Shown here: piece by piece, positions 16,751 to 25,628 of the stretch
Layout: every line of letters begins with the position of its first letter
Position numbering within the stretch: position 1 is the stretch's first letter
Source of the DNA: an uncultured Lachnospiraceae bacterium
Lineage (GTDB): Bacteria > Bacillota > Clostridia > Lachnospirales > Lachnospiraceae
Length of the DNA: 62,662 bases
Assembly (NCBI GenBank): GCA_900317585.1
Contig: ONHG01000011.1
Location: 1-62,662 of the forward strand
Direction: 5' to 3'
Position numbers and translations under genes: made by a program
The notes under the pieces: model-generated
Told to the model about the DNA's origin: nothing
The model's database searches: none
The model's input: only the letters and a program-made list of their open reading frames with translations

Positions 16751-17920
16751 CTATCTGAGTAATGAGCCTGAAATAACCATACGCTGAACCTCTGAAGTTC
16801 CCTCGTAGATCTCTGTAATCTTAGCATCACGCATCATACGCTCTACATCGTACTCACGGATATATCCGTATCCACCGAATAACTGAACGCACTCTGTTGT
16901 AACAGCCATAGCTGTCTCTGCTGCGAATAATTTAGCCTTTGCTGCATCTACTGAGTAAGAAACCTTAGGGTTCTTAGCAAACTCTGCCTTCTTCATAGCT
17001 GCTGCGTATACAAGATACTTAGCTGCATCGATACGTGTAGCCATATCTGCAAGCTTGAACTGTGTATTCTGCTGCTGTGCGATTGAACGGCCGAACTGCT
17101 TTCTTTCCTTTGTGTACTCGATAGTTCTCTCTAATGCGCCCTCTGCAATACCAAGTGCCTGAGCAGCGATTCCGATACGTCCACCATCAAGTGTATGCAT
17201 AGCGATTGGGAAACCTCTTCCCTCTTTTCCAAGTAATGCATCCTTTGGAATACGTGCATCCTCGAAGATAAGCTCGTATGTAGATGATCCGCGGATACCC
17301 ATCTTCTTCTCTTTTGTTCCGAATGAGAATCCAGGTGTTCCCTTGTCTACGATGAATGCAGAGAAGTTCTTCTTCTTGCGTCCACGCTTGTCCTCTGTGA
17401 TGCTTGTAACAGCGATGATGATGTAAACATCAGCAACCTTACCGTTTGTGATGAAGCACTTAGATCCGTTAAGAACCCACTCGTCTCCGTCTAAAACGGC
17501 CTTTGTCTGACATCCCTGTGCATCTGTACCAGCGCCCGGCTCAGTAAGACCGAAAGCACCGATCTTCTTGCCTGAAGCAAGGTCAGGAACATATTTTTTC
17601 TTCTGCTCCTCTGTACCGAATGTCATAATAGGATCGATACAAAGTGATGTATGAGCAGATACAATAACGCCTGTTGTACCACAAACCTTTGATAATTCTT
17701 CTACACACATAACGTATGTAAGTGGATCACAGCCCTGTCCGCCGTACTCCTTTGGTACAGGAATGCCCATGAATCCATATTTTCCCATCTTAGCAACTGT
17801 CTCTGCTGGGAATACCTCTGTCTCGTCAGTCTCCTGTGCAAGAGGTTTAACTTCTGTCTCTGCGAACTGTTTGAAAAGGTCGCGAGCCATCTCATGTTTC
17901 TGATCTAAAGTGAAATCCAT
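16751..17920 (-). CDS. bcd: Butyryl-CoA dehydrogenase
   Basis: A 389-residue acyl-CoA dehydrogenase. Visible parts are the N-terminal helical domain, the FAD-contact block GAFGLTEPGAGTDAQG (about 125-140), FITNGKVADVYI, GRGFPIAMHTLDGGRIGIAAQ, and the C-terminal catalytic base Glu in ITEIYEGTSEVQR (about 367). It reduces crotonyl-CoA to butyryl-CoA with EtfAB. Length and motifs are those of short-chain-specific clostridial enzymes. Spaced 41 bp after hbd. Confidence 0.95.
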   Translation of the reverse strand: MDFTLDQKHEMARDLFKQFAETEVKPLAQETDETEVFPAETVAKMGKYGFMGIPVPKEYGGQGCDPLTYVMCVEELSKVCGTTGVIVSAHTSLCIDPIMTFGTEEQKKKYVPDLASGKKIGAFGLTEPGAGTDAQGCQTKAVLDGDEWVLNGSKCFITNGKVADVYIIIAVTSITEDKRGRKKKNFSAFIVDKGTPGFSFGTKEKKMGIRGSSTYELIFEDARIPKDALLGKEGRGFPIAMHTLDGGRIGIAAQALGIAEGALERTIEYTKERKQFGRSIAQQQNTQFKLADMATRIDAAKYLVYAAAMKKAEFAKNPKVSYSVDAAKAKLFAAETAMAVTTECVQLFGGYGYIREYDVERMMRDAKITEIYEGTSEVQRMVISGSLLR

Positions 17921-17961
17921 GATTTATTCTCCTTGAAATTTATATTTTGTTTTAATCTCAT

Positions 17962-18834
17962 TTACATTGCGTCTACAGGTGTCTTTGTGCGGTCTGCGTT
18001 GTAAACGTAAAATCCCTTGCCGCTCTTGCATCCAAGGTTTCCGCCTCTTACCATCTTGCGAAGGAGTGGGCATGCACGATACTTGCTGTCACCTGTCTCA
18101 TTGTAAAGAACGTCCATGATTGCAAGGCAGATATCAAGTCCGATGAAATCTCCAAGCTCTAATGGTCCCATTGGATGGTTAGCACCAAGCTTCATAGCTG
18201 CATCGATTCCGGCGATATCTGAAACACCCTCCATCTTGATGAAAGCAGCCTCGTTGATCATTGGGATAAGGATACGGTTTACTACGAAACCAGCAGCCTC
18301 GTTAACCTGTACAGGTGTCTTGCCGATTTCCTCTGCAATCTTCTTAATTGCATCAACTGTCTCAACAGGTGTGTTAACTCCTGCGATAACCTCTACTAAC
18401 TTCATACGGTCAGCAGGGTTGAAGAAGTGCATACCGATTAATGGACGTGTAAGTCCGTTTCCAATCTCTGTGATTGAAAGTGATGATGTATTTGAAGCGA
18501 AAATACACTCTGGCTTAGCAATCTTGTCTAACTCAGCGAATGTAGTTTTCTTAACCTGCATATCCTCGAAAGCAGCCTCAACGATGAGGTCACAATCCTT
18601 GCAGAGATCTTCTTTTAAACCAGGAGTGATGCTTGCAAGAATGCTGTCAACCTTCTCCTGTGTCATTTTCTCTTTTGCTACAAGTCTTGCATATCCTTTT
18701 GCAATCTTGTCTTTTCCGCCTTCAGCCCACTCCTGCTTAATATCGCAGAGTGCTACCTCGTATCCATCTACCTGTGCGAATGCTTTTGCGATTCCCTGGC
18801 CCATTGTACCAGCACCGATAACTCCAACCTTCAT
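17962..18834 (-). CDS. hbd: 3-hydroxybutyryl-CoA dehydrogenase
   Basis: A 290-residue enzyme with the NAD-binding GAGTMGQGIAKAFA (about 7-20), the catalytic Ser/His/Glu/Asn set in SNTSSLSIT, GMHFFNPADRMKLVEVI and NEAAGFVVNRILIPMINEA, and the C-terminal HPMGPLELGDFIGLD. It reduces acetoacetyl-CoA to 3-hydroxybutyryl-CoA. The next enzyme in the pathway, crotonase, is not encoded in this operon. It is 155 bp downstream of thl, with a hairpin in the gap. Confidence 0.96.
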   Translation of the reverse strand: MKVGVIGAGTMGQGIAKAFAQVDGYEVALCDIKQEWAEGGKDKIAKGYARLVAKEKMTQEKVDSILASITPGLKEDLCKDCDLIVEAAFEDMQVKKTTFAELDKIAKPECIFASNTSSLSITEIGNGLTRPLIGMHFFNPADRMKLVEVIAGVNTPVETVDAIKKIAEEIGKTPVQVNEAAGFVVNRILIPMINEAAFIKMEGVSDIAGIDAAMKLGANHPMGPLELGDFIGLDICLAIMDVLYNETGDSKYRACPLLRKMVRGGNLGCKSGKGFYVYNADRTKTPVDAM

Positions 18835-18945
18835 TTTAATTCCTCCTAAAATATATTATGGTGCAAAAGCTTTAAGTGCTAAGCCTCTGCAGCATAACTT
18901 AATCATATATATAAACTGATGTGAATAAACTAATTCACACTACAA

Positions 18946-18965
18946 GGGGATGCACCTGCATCCCC
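18946..18965 (-). promoter_or_regulatory. Intercistronic hairpin between thl and hbd
   Basis: GGGGATGCA-GG-TGCATCCCC is a perfect 9-bp stem 24 bases after the thl stop, with no T-run after it. It may protect the thl message or act as a partial terminator. A second short inverted repeat, GTGAAT-N6-ATTCAC, lies at 18921-18938. Confidence 0.6.
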
Positions 18966-18989
18966 TCATATATCTATTGGCAAAGAAAA

Positions 18990-20174
18990 TTAGTACTTCT
19001 CAACGATAGTAGAACATCCCATTCCACCACCGATACAAAGTGTTGCAAGACCTCTGTTAGATCCTCTCTTCTGCATCTCATGTAATAATGTAACAAGGAT
19101 ACGACAGCCTGAAGCTCCAACAGGATGTCCGAGTGCGATAGCACCACCGTTTACATTTACCTTGCTCATATCGAAGCCAAGATCTCTTGCTACAGCGATT
19201 GACTGTGCAGCAAATGCCTCGTTTGCCTCGATAAGATCGAAATCATCAATTGAAAGACCTGTCTTTGCAAGAACCTTCTTTGTAGAAGCTACCGGTCCAA
19301 CACCCATGATCTCAGGCTCAACTCCGCCAAGTGCTCCTGCTACCCATGTAGCTAATGGCTTAACACCGAGCTCCTTAGCTTTCTCTTCGCTCATTACAAC
19401 TACTGCTGCAGCACCATCATTGATTCCTGATGCGTTACCGGCTGTAATAAGTCCGCCCTCTTTACCTGAGCAGCAACGAAGCTTAGAAAGAGACTCTGCT
19501 GTTGTTCCGGCACGAGGTCCCTCGTCCTTTGTGAACTCAACGATTTCTTTCTTAACCTTAACAGGTACAGGAACGATCTCATCATCGAACTTGCCTGCTG
19601 CGATAGCTGCCTCACACTTCTGCTGTGAGTTTGCTGAGAACTCATCAAGCTCTTCACGAGTGATACCGTATTTATCACATACATTCTCAGCTGTGATCAT
19701 CATATGATAGTGGTTGAATGCATCTGTAAGAGCATCGTTAACCATTGTATCGATGATTGTTGCATTGTTCATTCTGTATCCGAAACGTGCCTTTGTCATA
19801 GCGTAAGGAGCCATTGACATGTTCTCCATACCACCTGCAACAACGATATCAGCCTCACCGGCCTTGATCATTGTAGCAGCGTCGTTTACACACTTAAGAC
19901 CTGATCCACAAACAACATTGATTGTGATAGCCGGAACCTCGATTGGAAGTCCTGCCTTGATAGAAGCCTGACGAGCTACGTTCTGTCCCTGAGCTGCCTG
20001 GATAACACAACCCATCTTAACCTCGTCAACCATCTCAGGAGCAACACCTGCACGGTTTAAAGCCTCCTTAATTACGATTGCACCTAAATCTGCGGCTGGA
20101 GTATTGCTTAATGCTCCGCCCATTTTGCCGATTGCTGTACGGCAAGCACTTGCGATTACAACTTTCTTTGCCAT
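18990..20174 (-). CDS. thl: Acetyl-CoA acetyltransferase (thiolase)
   Basis: A 394-residue biosynthetic thiolase joining two acetyl-CoA to acetoacetyl-CoA. The nucleophilic Cys is in [11 protein letters not shown] (about 88). [11 protein letters not shown], the His in [17 protein letters not shown] (about 350) and the second Cys in [11 protein letters not shown] (about 380) complete the active site. First gene of the operon thl-hbd-bcd-etfB-etfA. The ATG has an AGGAGA site. A promoter and Rex operator lie in the 110 bases upstream. Confidence 0.96.
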   Translation of the reverse strand: MAKKVVIASACRTAIGKMGGALSNTPAADLGAIVIKEALNRAGVAPEMVDEVKMGCVIQAAQGQNVARQASIKAGLPIEVPAITINVVCGSGLKCVNDAATMIKAGEADIVVAGGMENMSMAPYAMTKARFGYRMNNATIIDTMVNDALTDAFNHYHMMITAENVCDKYGITREELDEFSANSQQKCEAAIAAGKFDDEIVPVPVKVKKEIVEFTKDEGPRAGTTAESLSKLRCCSGKEGGLITAGNASGINDGAAAVVVMSEEKAKELGVKPLATWVAGALGGVEPEIMGVGPVASTKKVLAKTGLSIDDFDLIEANEAFAAQSIAVARDLGFDMSKVNVNGGAIALGHPVGASGCRILVTLLHEMQKRGSNRGLATLCIGGGMGCSTIVEKY

Positions 20175-20210
20175 TATATTATCTCCTTTAAATTGTATTG
20201 CACATCCGTG

Positions 20211-20285
20211 CTGTTAATTTTTTAACAAAGTTATTATACTACAAATTTATGTAAAAATCAATTGGTTTTGTTAATAATTTGTCAA
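20211..20285 (-). promoter_or_regulatory. Butyrate operon promoter with Rex operator(s)
   Basis: The -35 TTGATT (20256-20261), 17-bp spacer and -10 TATAAT (20233-20238). Just downstream of -10 and over the expected start point is TTGTTAAAAAATTAACAG (20211-20228), matching the Rex consensus TTGTTAA-N4-TTAACAA at all but the last base. A weaker second copy, TTGTTAATAATTTGTCAA on the plus strand (20268-20285), lies just upstream of -35. Rex is the NAD(H)-sensing repressor of clostridial fermentation genes. The site position implies repression when the NADH/NAD ratio is low. Confidence 0.8.
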
Positions 20286-20412
20286 AATTCTATTAAAATT
20301 TGCATATTTTTCACGCGTATTACTTATACTATTCCGTCAGATTAACAAAACCCGATGCTATTATAACCTGCGGCATGCATACAGGCATAACGCATCATAT
20401 TTTTCATTTTAT

Positions 20413-20453
20413 AAAAAATCCCCGGGCAGCATATCCGCTATACTGTCCGGGGA
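20413..20453 (-). terminator. Terminator of carAB
   Basis: ATCCCCGGACAGTATAGC and the facing GCTGCCCGGGGAT form a stem followed by TTTTTTAT on the minus strand, about 20 bases after the carB stop. Confidence 0.88.
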
Positions 20454-20474
20454 TAAAATATATTCTATATACTT

Positions 20475-23400
20475 TTAAAGATTCTTAACTGTTGCAATGT
20501 CAACCGGTGTCTTCTTGTCAGAAGCAGTCTCTAATGCATGTGCAAGTGCATTCGCTGTATCCATGGCTGTGATACAATAAACACCTGTCTCGATTGCATT
20601 TCTTCTGATAAGGAAGCCGTCTCTTGTCTTGTCTCCGTTACCCTGTGTAGGTGTATCGATTACAAGGTCTATCTTGTGTCCGAGGATAAGATCCATGACG
20701 TTTGGAGACTCCTGTGATATCTTGTTTACGCGAAGAGCATTTACTCCGTGCTCCTGTAAGTACTTTGCAGTGCTTCTTGTGGCGTAAATCTTGTAGCCAA
20801 GCTTCTCAAAACGCTTTGCAACACCTACTGCCTCAGGCTTGTCGGCATCCTTTACAGTCATAATCATCTGCTTGTACTTAGGAAGCTCGACTCCCGCACC
20901 CTCAAATGCCTTGTAAAGCGCACCATTGAAGGTCTTGTCGATTCCAAGACACTCTCCTGTTGACTTCATCTCAGGTCCGAGTGAAATCTCAGCGCCACGC
21001 AGCTTCTCGAATGAGAATACCGGCATCTTGATTGCAATGTAATCGGCTGTCGGAGCAAGTCCAGGTGTGTAGCCCATGCCCTTTATTGTCTCACCCATGA
21101 TGATTCTTGCTGCGAGGTCTACAATCGGAATACCTGTAACCTTGCTGATGTATGGTACTGTTCTTGAAGAACGTGGGTTTACCTCGATAACATAGATGTT
21201 GTCATCCATATCGATAAACTGGATATTAATCATACCAACAACATGGAGTGCCTGTGCAAGTCTCTTTGTATACTCAACCAGAGTCTCTTTTGCTTTTTCT
21301 GAGATAGTATGTGCAGGGTAAACTGAGATAGAGTCTCCTGAGTGTACTCCTGTACGCTCGATGTGCTCCATGATACCCGGAATCAGGATATCTGTACCGT
21401 CACAGATTGCATCAACCTCAATTTCCTTACCCATAAGGTACTTATCTACAAGGATTGGATGATCCTGTGTGATTGTGTTGATGATGCCGATAAACTCTTC
21501 GATTTCATCATCATTCCATGCAATCTTCATACCCTGTCCGCCAAGCACGTATGAAGGACGGACAAGTACAGGGTAACCGATCTCGTTTGCTACCTTCTTT
21601 GCCTCCTCAGCTGTAAATACTGTACCACCTGCTGCTCTTGGGATGCCTGTCTTCTGAAGAATCTCGTCGAAGAGCTCTCTGTCCTCGGCTGCGTCTACAT
21701 CCTCAGCCTTTGTTCCAAGTATCTTGACACCCATCTTCATAAGTGCCTCTGTAAGCTTGATGGCGGTCTGTCCACCGAACTGTACAACAGCTCCGTCAGG
21801 CTTTTCAATATTAACGATGCTCTCAACATCCTCTGCTGTGAGTGGCTCAAAATAGAGCTTGTCAGCAATATCAAAGTCAGTTGAAACGGTCTCAGGGTTG
21901 TTGTTTACGATGATTGTCTCCCAGCCTTCCTTTGCAAACGCCCATGTACAGTGAACTGAACAGTAATCAAACTCAACACCCTGTCCGATACGGATAGGTC
22001 CTGAACCAAGTACAAGCACCTTTTTCTGTGGATTTGTCTCTACCGCCTCATTCTCGCTGCCGAATACTGAGTAGTAGTATGGTGTCTCTGCTTCAAACTC
22101 TGCGGCACAGGTATCAACCATCTTGTAGGCTGCCACAATGCCGTTGTCGTAACGCATCTTCTTGATATCAGCCTCATCAATATCTGTAAGCTGTGAGATA
22201 ACATTGTCAGGGAACTCGATACGCTTTGCCTCTTTTAACAGGTCAACTGTAAGCTCCTCTGTTTTTAAACGGTTCTCCATCTCAACAAGTATTGCGATTT
22301 TATCGATAAACCAAAGATCTATCTTAGTAATCTCGTGAATATGCTCGTATTTAACTCCACGGCGGAGCGCCTCTGCGATAACCCAGATACGTCTGTCATC
22401 AACAACTGCAAGCTGTTTCTCAAGCTCATCATCTGTAAGACCTGTAAAGTCATAAGACATAAGTGAATCAACATGCTGCTCGAGAGATCTGATAGCCTTC
22501 ATAAGGGCACCCTCGAAGTTGTTGCAGATACTCATTACCTCTCCGGTAGCCTTCATCTGAGTGGTAAGTGTACGCTTTGCTGTGAGGAACTTGTCGAACG
22601 GAAGTCTTGGAATCTTGACTACACAGTAATCAAGCATTGGCTCAAAGCTTGCGTATGTCTTCTGTGTGATAGCGTTCTTGATCTCATCGAGGTGATAGCC
22701 GAGTGCAATCTTGGCTGTAACCTTGGCGATAGGATATCCTGTAGCCTTTGATGCGAGTGCTGATGAACGTGAAACTCGTGGGTTTACCTCGATAACACAG
22801 TACTCGAATGAGTCAGGATTGAGGGCATACTGTACGTTACAGCCTCCTGTAATCTGAAGCTCGTTGATGATATTGAGCGCTGATGTACGAAGCATCTGAT
22901 ACTCTTTATCTCCAAGTGTCTGCGAAGGTGCTACTACGATTGAATCTCCTGTATGCACACCGACCGGGTCGATATTTTCCATGTTACATACTGTGATGCA
23001 GTTGCCGTTGGCATCACGCATTACCTCGTACTCGATTTCCTTCCATCCTGCGATACATCTCTCTACAAGAACCTCTCCGACACGTGACAGGCGAAGTCCA
23101 TTTGAAAGTATGTCGATAAGCTCCTGCTCATCGTGAGCAATTCCACCGCCGGAGCCGCCGAGTGTAAATGCCGGACGAAGAACTACAGGATAACCAATCT
23201 TGTTGGTAAATGCAATACCGTCCTCGATATTCTTTACAACCTGTGAAGCCGCGATTGGTTCACCGATTTTCTCCATGGTATCCTTGAAGGCCTGACGGTC
23301 CTCAGCCTTGAAGATGGTCTCTGCTGTTGTTCCGATAAGCTTTACTCCATGCTCATCAAGGAAGCCGCACTCAGCGAGCTCCATGCCGAGATTGAGTCCT

Positions 23401-23681
23401 GCCTGTCCACCGAGTGTAGGAAGGATGCTGTCAGGCTTTTCTTTTATGATAATCTCTTTTAATGACTCAAGAGTAAGTGGCTCGATATATACCTGATCCG
23501 CAATCTGCTTATCAGTCATGATAGTTGCCGGGTTTGAGTTTACCAGACATACCTCAACGCCCTCCTCTTTTAAGGAACGGCAGGCCTGTGTTCCTGCATA
23601 GTCAAACTCTGCGGCCTGTCCGATTACGATTGGACCGGAACCGATAACTAATACTTTTTTAATATCATTATTTCTTGGCAT
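20475..23681 (-). CDS. carB: Carbamoyl-phosphate synthase large subunit
   Basis: A full-length 1068-residue enzyme made of two homologous ATP-grasp halves. The first starts VLVIGSGPIVIGQAAEFDYAG (carboxyphosphate half). The second starts near residue 550 with VLVLGSGPIRIGQGVEFDYC (carbamate half). Both contain GGS/GGQ ATP loops and EVNPR(S/V)SR metal-binding motifs. The C-terminal MGS-like allosteric domain (about 935-1068) ends in LAHALETAS. It makes carbamoyl phosphate for pyrimidines and arginine. The ATG overlaps the carA stop by one base (TAATG), so translation is coupled. Confidence 0.98.
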   Translation of the reverse strand: MPRNNDIKKVLVIGSGPIVIGQAAEFDYAGTQACRSLKEEGVEVCLVNSNPATIMTDKQIADQVYIEPLTLESLKEIIIKEKPDSILPTLGGQAGLNLGMELAECGFLDEHGVKLIGTTAETIFKAEDRQAFKDTMEKIGEPIAASQVVKNIEDGIAFTNKIGYPVVLRPAFTLGGSGGGIAHDEQELIDILSNGLRLSRVGEVLVERCIAGWKEIEYEVMRDANGNCITVCNMENIDPVGVHTGDSIVVAPSQTLGDKEYQMLRTSALNIINELQITGGCNVQYALNPDSFEYCVIEVNPRVSRSSALASKATGYPIAKVTAKIALGYHLDEIKNAITQKTYASFEPMLDYCVVKIPRLPFDKFLTAKRTLTTQMKATGEVMSICNNFEGALMKAIRSLEQHVDSLMSYDFTGLTDDELEKQLAVVDDRRIWVIAEALRRGVKYEHIHEITKIDLWFIDKIAILVEMENRLKTEELTVDLLKEAKRIEFPDNVISQLTDIDEADIKKMRYDNGIVAAYKMVDTCAAEFEAETPYYYSVFGSENEAVETNPQKKVLVLGSGPIRIGQGVEFDYCSVHCTWAFAKEGWETIIVNNNPETVSTDFDIADKLYFEPLTAEDVESIVNIEKPDGAVVQFGGQTAIKLTEALMKMGVKILGTKAEDVDAAEDRELFDEILQKTGIPRAAGGTVFTAEEAKKVANEIGYPVLVRPSYVLGGQGMKIAWNDDEIEEFIGIINTITQDHPILVDKYLMGKEIEVDAICDGTDILIPGIMEHIERTGVHSGDSISVYPAHTISEKAKETLVEYTKRLAQALHVVGMINIQFIDMDDNIYVIEVNPRSSRTVPYISKVTGIPIVDLAARIIMGETIKGMGYTPGLAPTADYIAIKMPVFSFEKLRGAEISLGPEMKSTGECLGIDKTFNGALYKAFEGAGVELPKYKQMIMTVKDADKPEAVGVAKRFEKLGYKIYATRSTAKYLQEHGVNALRVNKISQESPNVMDLILGHKIDLVIDTPTQGNGDKTRDGFLIRRNAIETGVYCITAMDTANALAHALETASDKKTPVDIATVKNL

Positions 23682-24751
23682 TACTGGTTACCTCCCATCA
23701 TGTTAATAAAGCGGTCAAAAAGATATGCTGAATCCTGTGGTCCAGGGCATGCCTCCGGATGGAACTGAACTGTGAAGATATTCTTGTTCACATACTTAAG
23801 TCCCTCATTAGTGCCGTCGTTGACATTTATAAATGCTGGCTCAGCCACATTAGGGTCAAGCTTATCTGTGTCAACCACATATCCATGATTCTGGGAAGAA
23901 ATATAAACACGGCCGGTTGCAAGATCCTTAACCGGATGGTTTCCACCTCTGTGTCCGTACTTCATCTTGTGTGTATCTGCGCCTGTTGCAAGTGCCATGA
24001 GCTGATGTCCTAGGCAGATTGCAAAAATCGGCACATTGCTGTCATAAAGCTTCTTTATTTCCTTTATAATATCTACACACTCCTTTGGATCTCCAGGTCC
24101 GTTTGAGAGCATGATTCCGTCAGGATTGTCACCAAGTATCTCTTCAGCGGTTGTGTGTGCAGGGTAAATTGTAACTTCACAGCCTCTTTCATTGAGTGAT
24201 TTGGCGATGTTGTTTTTGGCACCGAAATCCATGAGGGCAACCCTCTTTCCTTGGCCCTTTAAAACCTTTTTCTCAGTGCATGTGACCTTGTCAACCACAT
24301 TGCCTGTAGTATATGCCTTGAGCTTTGGAATAATCTCATCGAGATTGTAATTCTCATTTGTGGTAATCATTCCGTTCATAGTACCCTTTTCCCTGAGAAT
24401 CTTTGTAAGCGCACGTGTATCAATGCCGGTCACTCCCGGAATATCGTTTTTCTCGAGGAAATCCTGTATAGTACCCTCGCAACGGAAATTACTTGGCATA
24501 CGCGACAGCTCTCTTACTATATATCCATCCGGCCATGGTCTTTCTGACTCCATATCCGGTGTGATTCCATAATTTCCGATAAGTGGATAAGTCATTACAA
24601 CAGCCTGTCCTGCATAGGAAGGATCTGTAAGTACCTCCAGATATCCTGTCATTGATGTGTTAAATACTATCTCACTAATGACTTCCCTTGTTGAACCAAT
24701 GCTGGTTCCGGTAAATACATTACCATCTTCAAGAATTAAAAATGCTTTCAT
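23681..24751 (-). CDS. carA: Carbamoyl-phosphate synthase small subunit
   Basis: A 356-residue glutamine amidotransferase subunit. The N-terminal domain reads MKAFLILEDGNVFTGTSIGS. The class I amidotransferase domain has the catalytic Cys in FAICLGHQLMALATG (about 244) and the His/Glu pair in FHPEACPGP near the C-terminus. I use ATG 24751, preceded by AAAGGGCAGGG. An upstream in-frame extension of 18 codons is unlike the family. A hairpin with a T-run in the leader suggests attenuation. Confidence 0.96.
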   Translation of the reverse strand: MKAFLILEDGNVFTGTSIGSTREVISEIVFNTSMTGYLEVLTDPSYAGQAVVMTYPLIGNYGITPDMESERPWPDGYIVRELSRMPSNFRCEGTIQDFLEKNDIPGVTGIDTRALTKILREKGTMNGMITTNENYNLDEIIPKLKAYTTGNVVDKVTCTEKKVLKGQGKRVALMDFGAKNNIAKSLNERGCEVTIYPAHTTAEEILGDNPDGIMLSNGPGDPKECVDIIKEIKKLYDSNVPIFAICLGHQLMALATGADTHKMKYGHRGGNHPVKDLATGRVYISSQNHGYVVDTDKLDPNVAEPAFINVNDGTNEGLKYVNKNIFTVQFHPEACPGPQDSAYLFDRFINMMGGNQ

Positions 24752-24795
24752 CTTTACCCTGCCCTTTCGTGTTATACTTTGTAACCATAAGCTTC

Positions 24796-24850
24796 TTAGT
24801 TGCAACTAACCTTACGTCTGCGCAAAAAAAAAGAGGGCGTCTCTTTTTTC
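24796..24850 (-). promoter_or_regulatory. carA leader: terminator-like hairpin and palindrome
   Basis: AAAAGAG-ACGCC-CTCTTTT followed by further T (24824-24850) lies 75-100 bases before carA. It is followed by the perfect palindrome TTAGTTGCAACTAA (24796-24809). It may be an attenuator, or the terminator of the GNAT transcript 180 bases upstream. I do not see a PyrR-binding anti-antiterminator. Confidence 0.5.
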
Positions 24851-24967
24851 TTATAAAGTGTAGCTGCATAGTATATCTGCTTAAATTGTAAAAAGTGTAT
24901 CATAATACAGCCGATTTTTCAACTGTTTTTTGTTACATAAATATGCATATTTATGTATACAATATTA

Positions 24968-25013
24968 GTTACTGTTCACACCAAAGTATGACCGGCAACT
25001 ATTGCAGCCCATT
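24968..25013 (-). repeat. Dispersed hairpin repeat, copy 1
   Basis: A 46-base element directly downstream of the GNAT stop: on the plus strand GTTACTGTTCACACC, then GTATGACCGGCAAC, then ATTGCAGCCC. It aligns over its length with 33088-33134, and both contain a short hairpin (here GGTCATAC/GTGTGAAC, one mismatch). Both copies start within about 25 bases of a minus-strand stop codon. Confidence 0.65.
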
Positions 25014-25031
25014 AAAACTGCCTCTGAGCGT

Positions 25032-25628
25032 TTACGGAGTAAGTCCCGCGCATACCGCATATATCACGCCTGAGAAAAATACAAGGCATGTAAAGCCAAC
25101 TGAAATTGCAATAAAAGTCTTATCAGCTATATGTCGCGGTGTATACTCCACCTGATATATGCTTTTTGCTGTCATAGGAACGTACATATCGCCTTGTCCA
25201 TTGCAAGAGCCTCCCTGATATGCACTCTTAAAGCCCACACGCCTGAAGTAGTCTGCCGTGTATGCCGGCATTGCATTTACAGACACCTGCATGAGCTTAA
25301 GCTGCATGCGCGCATATATCCTGACTCTCTCCAGAAGCTTTTTGCCAATTCCACGTCTTAAATACTGCGGATGCACATACAGCATGGTGATATGCCCCTC
25401 GTTTGTCATGCCGCACACTCCGCACAGCACATTGCTATCAAACGCACCAAATACTACAAGAACACCGGTCCTTTCCTCGTCCGTCAGCCTGTCTGCATCC
25501 ATATATTCATCAAAATATCGATGACAGTCCTGTGTCCGAAAGCAGCCTCTGATTGCGATATTGTATATACTTACCGCAAAGGCACATGCCCCTTTTATCT
25601 CTTCATTTGTAAGTTTTCTTATTTTCAT
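25032..25628 (-). CDS. GNAT acetyltransferase with C-terminal membrane segment
   Basis: A 198-residue protein. Residues about 1-150 form a GNAT fold: beta-strand GHITMLYVHPQYLRRGIGKKLLERV, with the acetyl-CoA pyrophosphate loop RRGIGKK, then LMQVSVNAMPAYTADYFRRVGF. After a linker, residues about 170-194 (FIAISVGFTCLVFFSGVIYAV) form one strongly hydrophobic helix, an unusual tail anchor for this family. The start codon overlaps the recD2 stop, so it is co-expressed with the helicase. The acceptor substrate is unknown. Confidence 0.8.
   Translation of the reverse strand: MKIRKLTNEEIKGACAFAVSIYNIAIRGCFRTQDCHRYFDEYMDADRLTDEERTGVLVVFGAFDSNVLCGVCGMTNEGHITMLYVHPQYLRRGIGKKLLERVRIYARMQLKLMQVSVNAMPAYTADYFRRVGFKSAYQGGSCNGQGDMYVPMTAKSIYQVEYTPRHIADKTFIAISVGFTCLVFFSGVIYAVCAGLTP

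Noticed and set aside
24896-24960. Sigma-A promoter for carA
   Set aside because: TATGAT and TATACT hexamers are present, but none has a -35 box at acceptable spacing.
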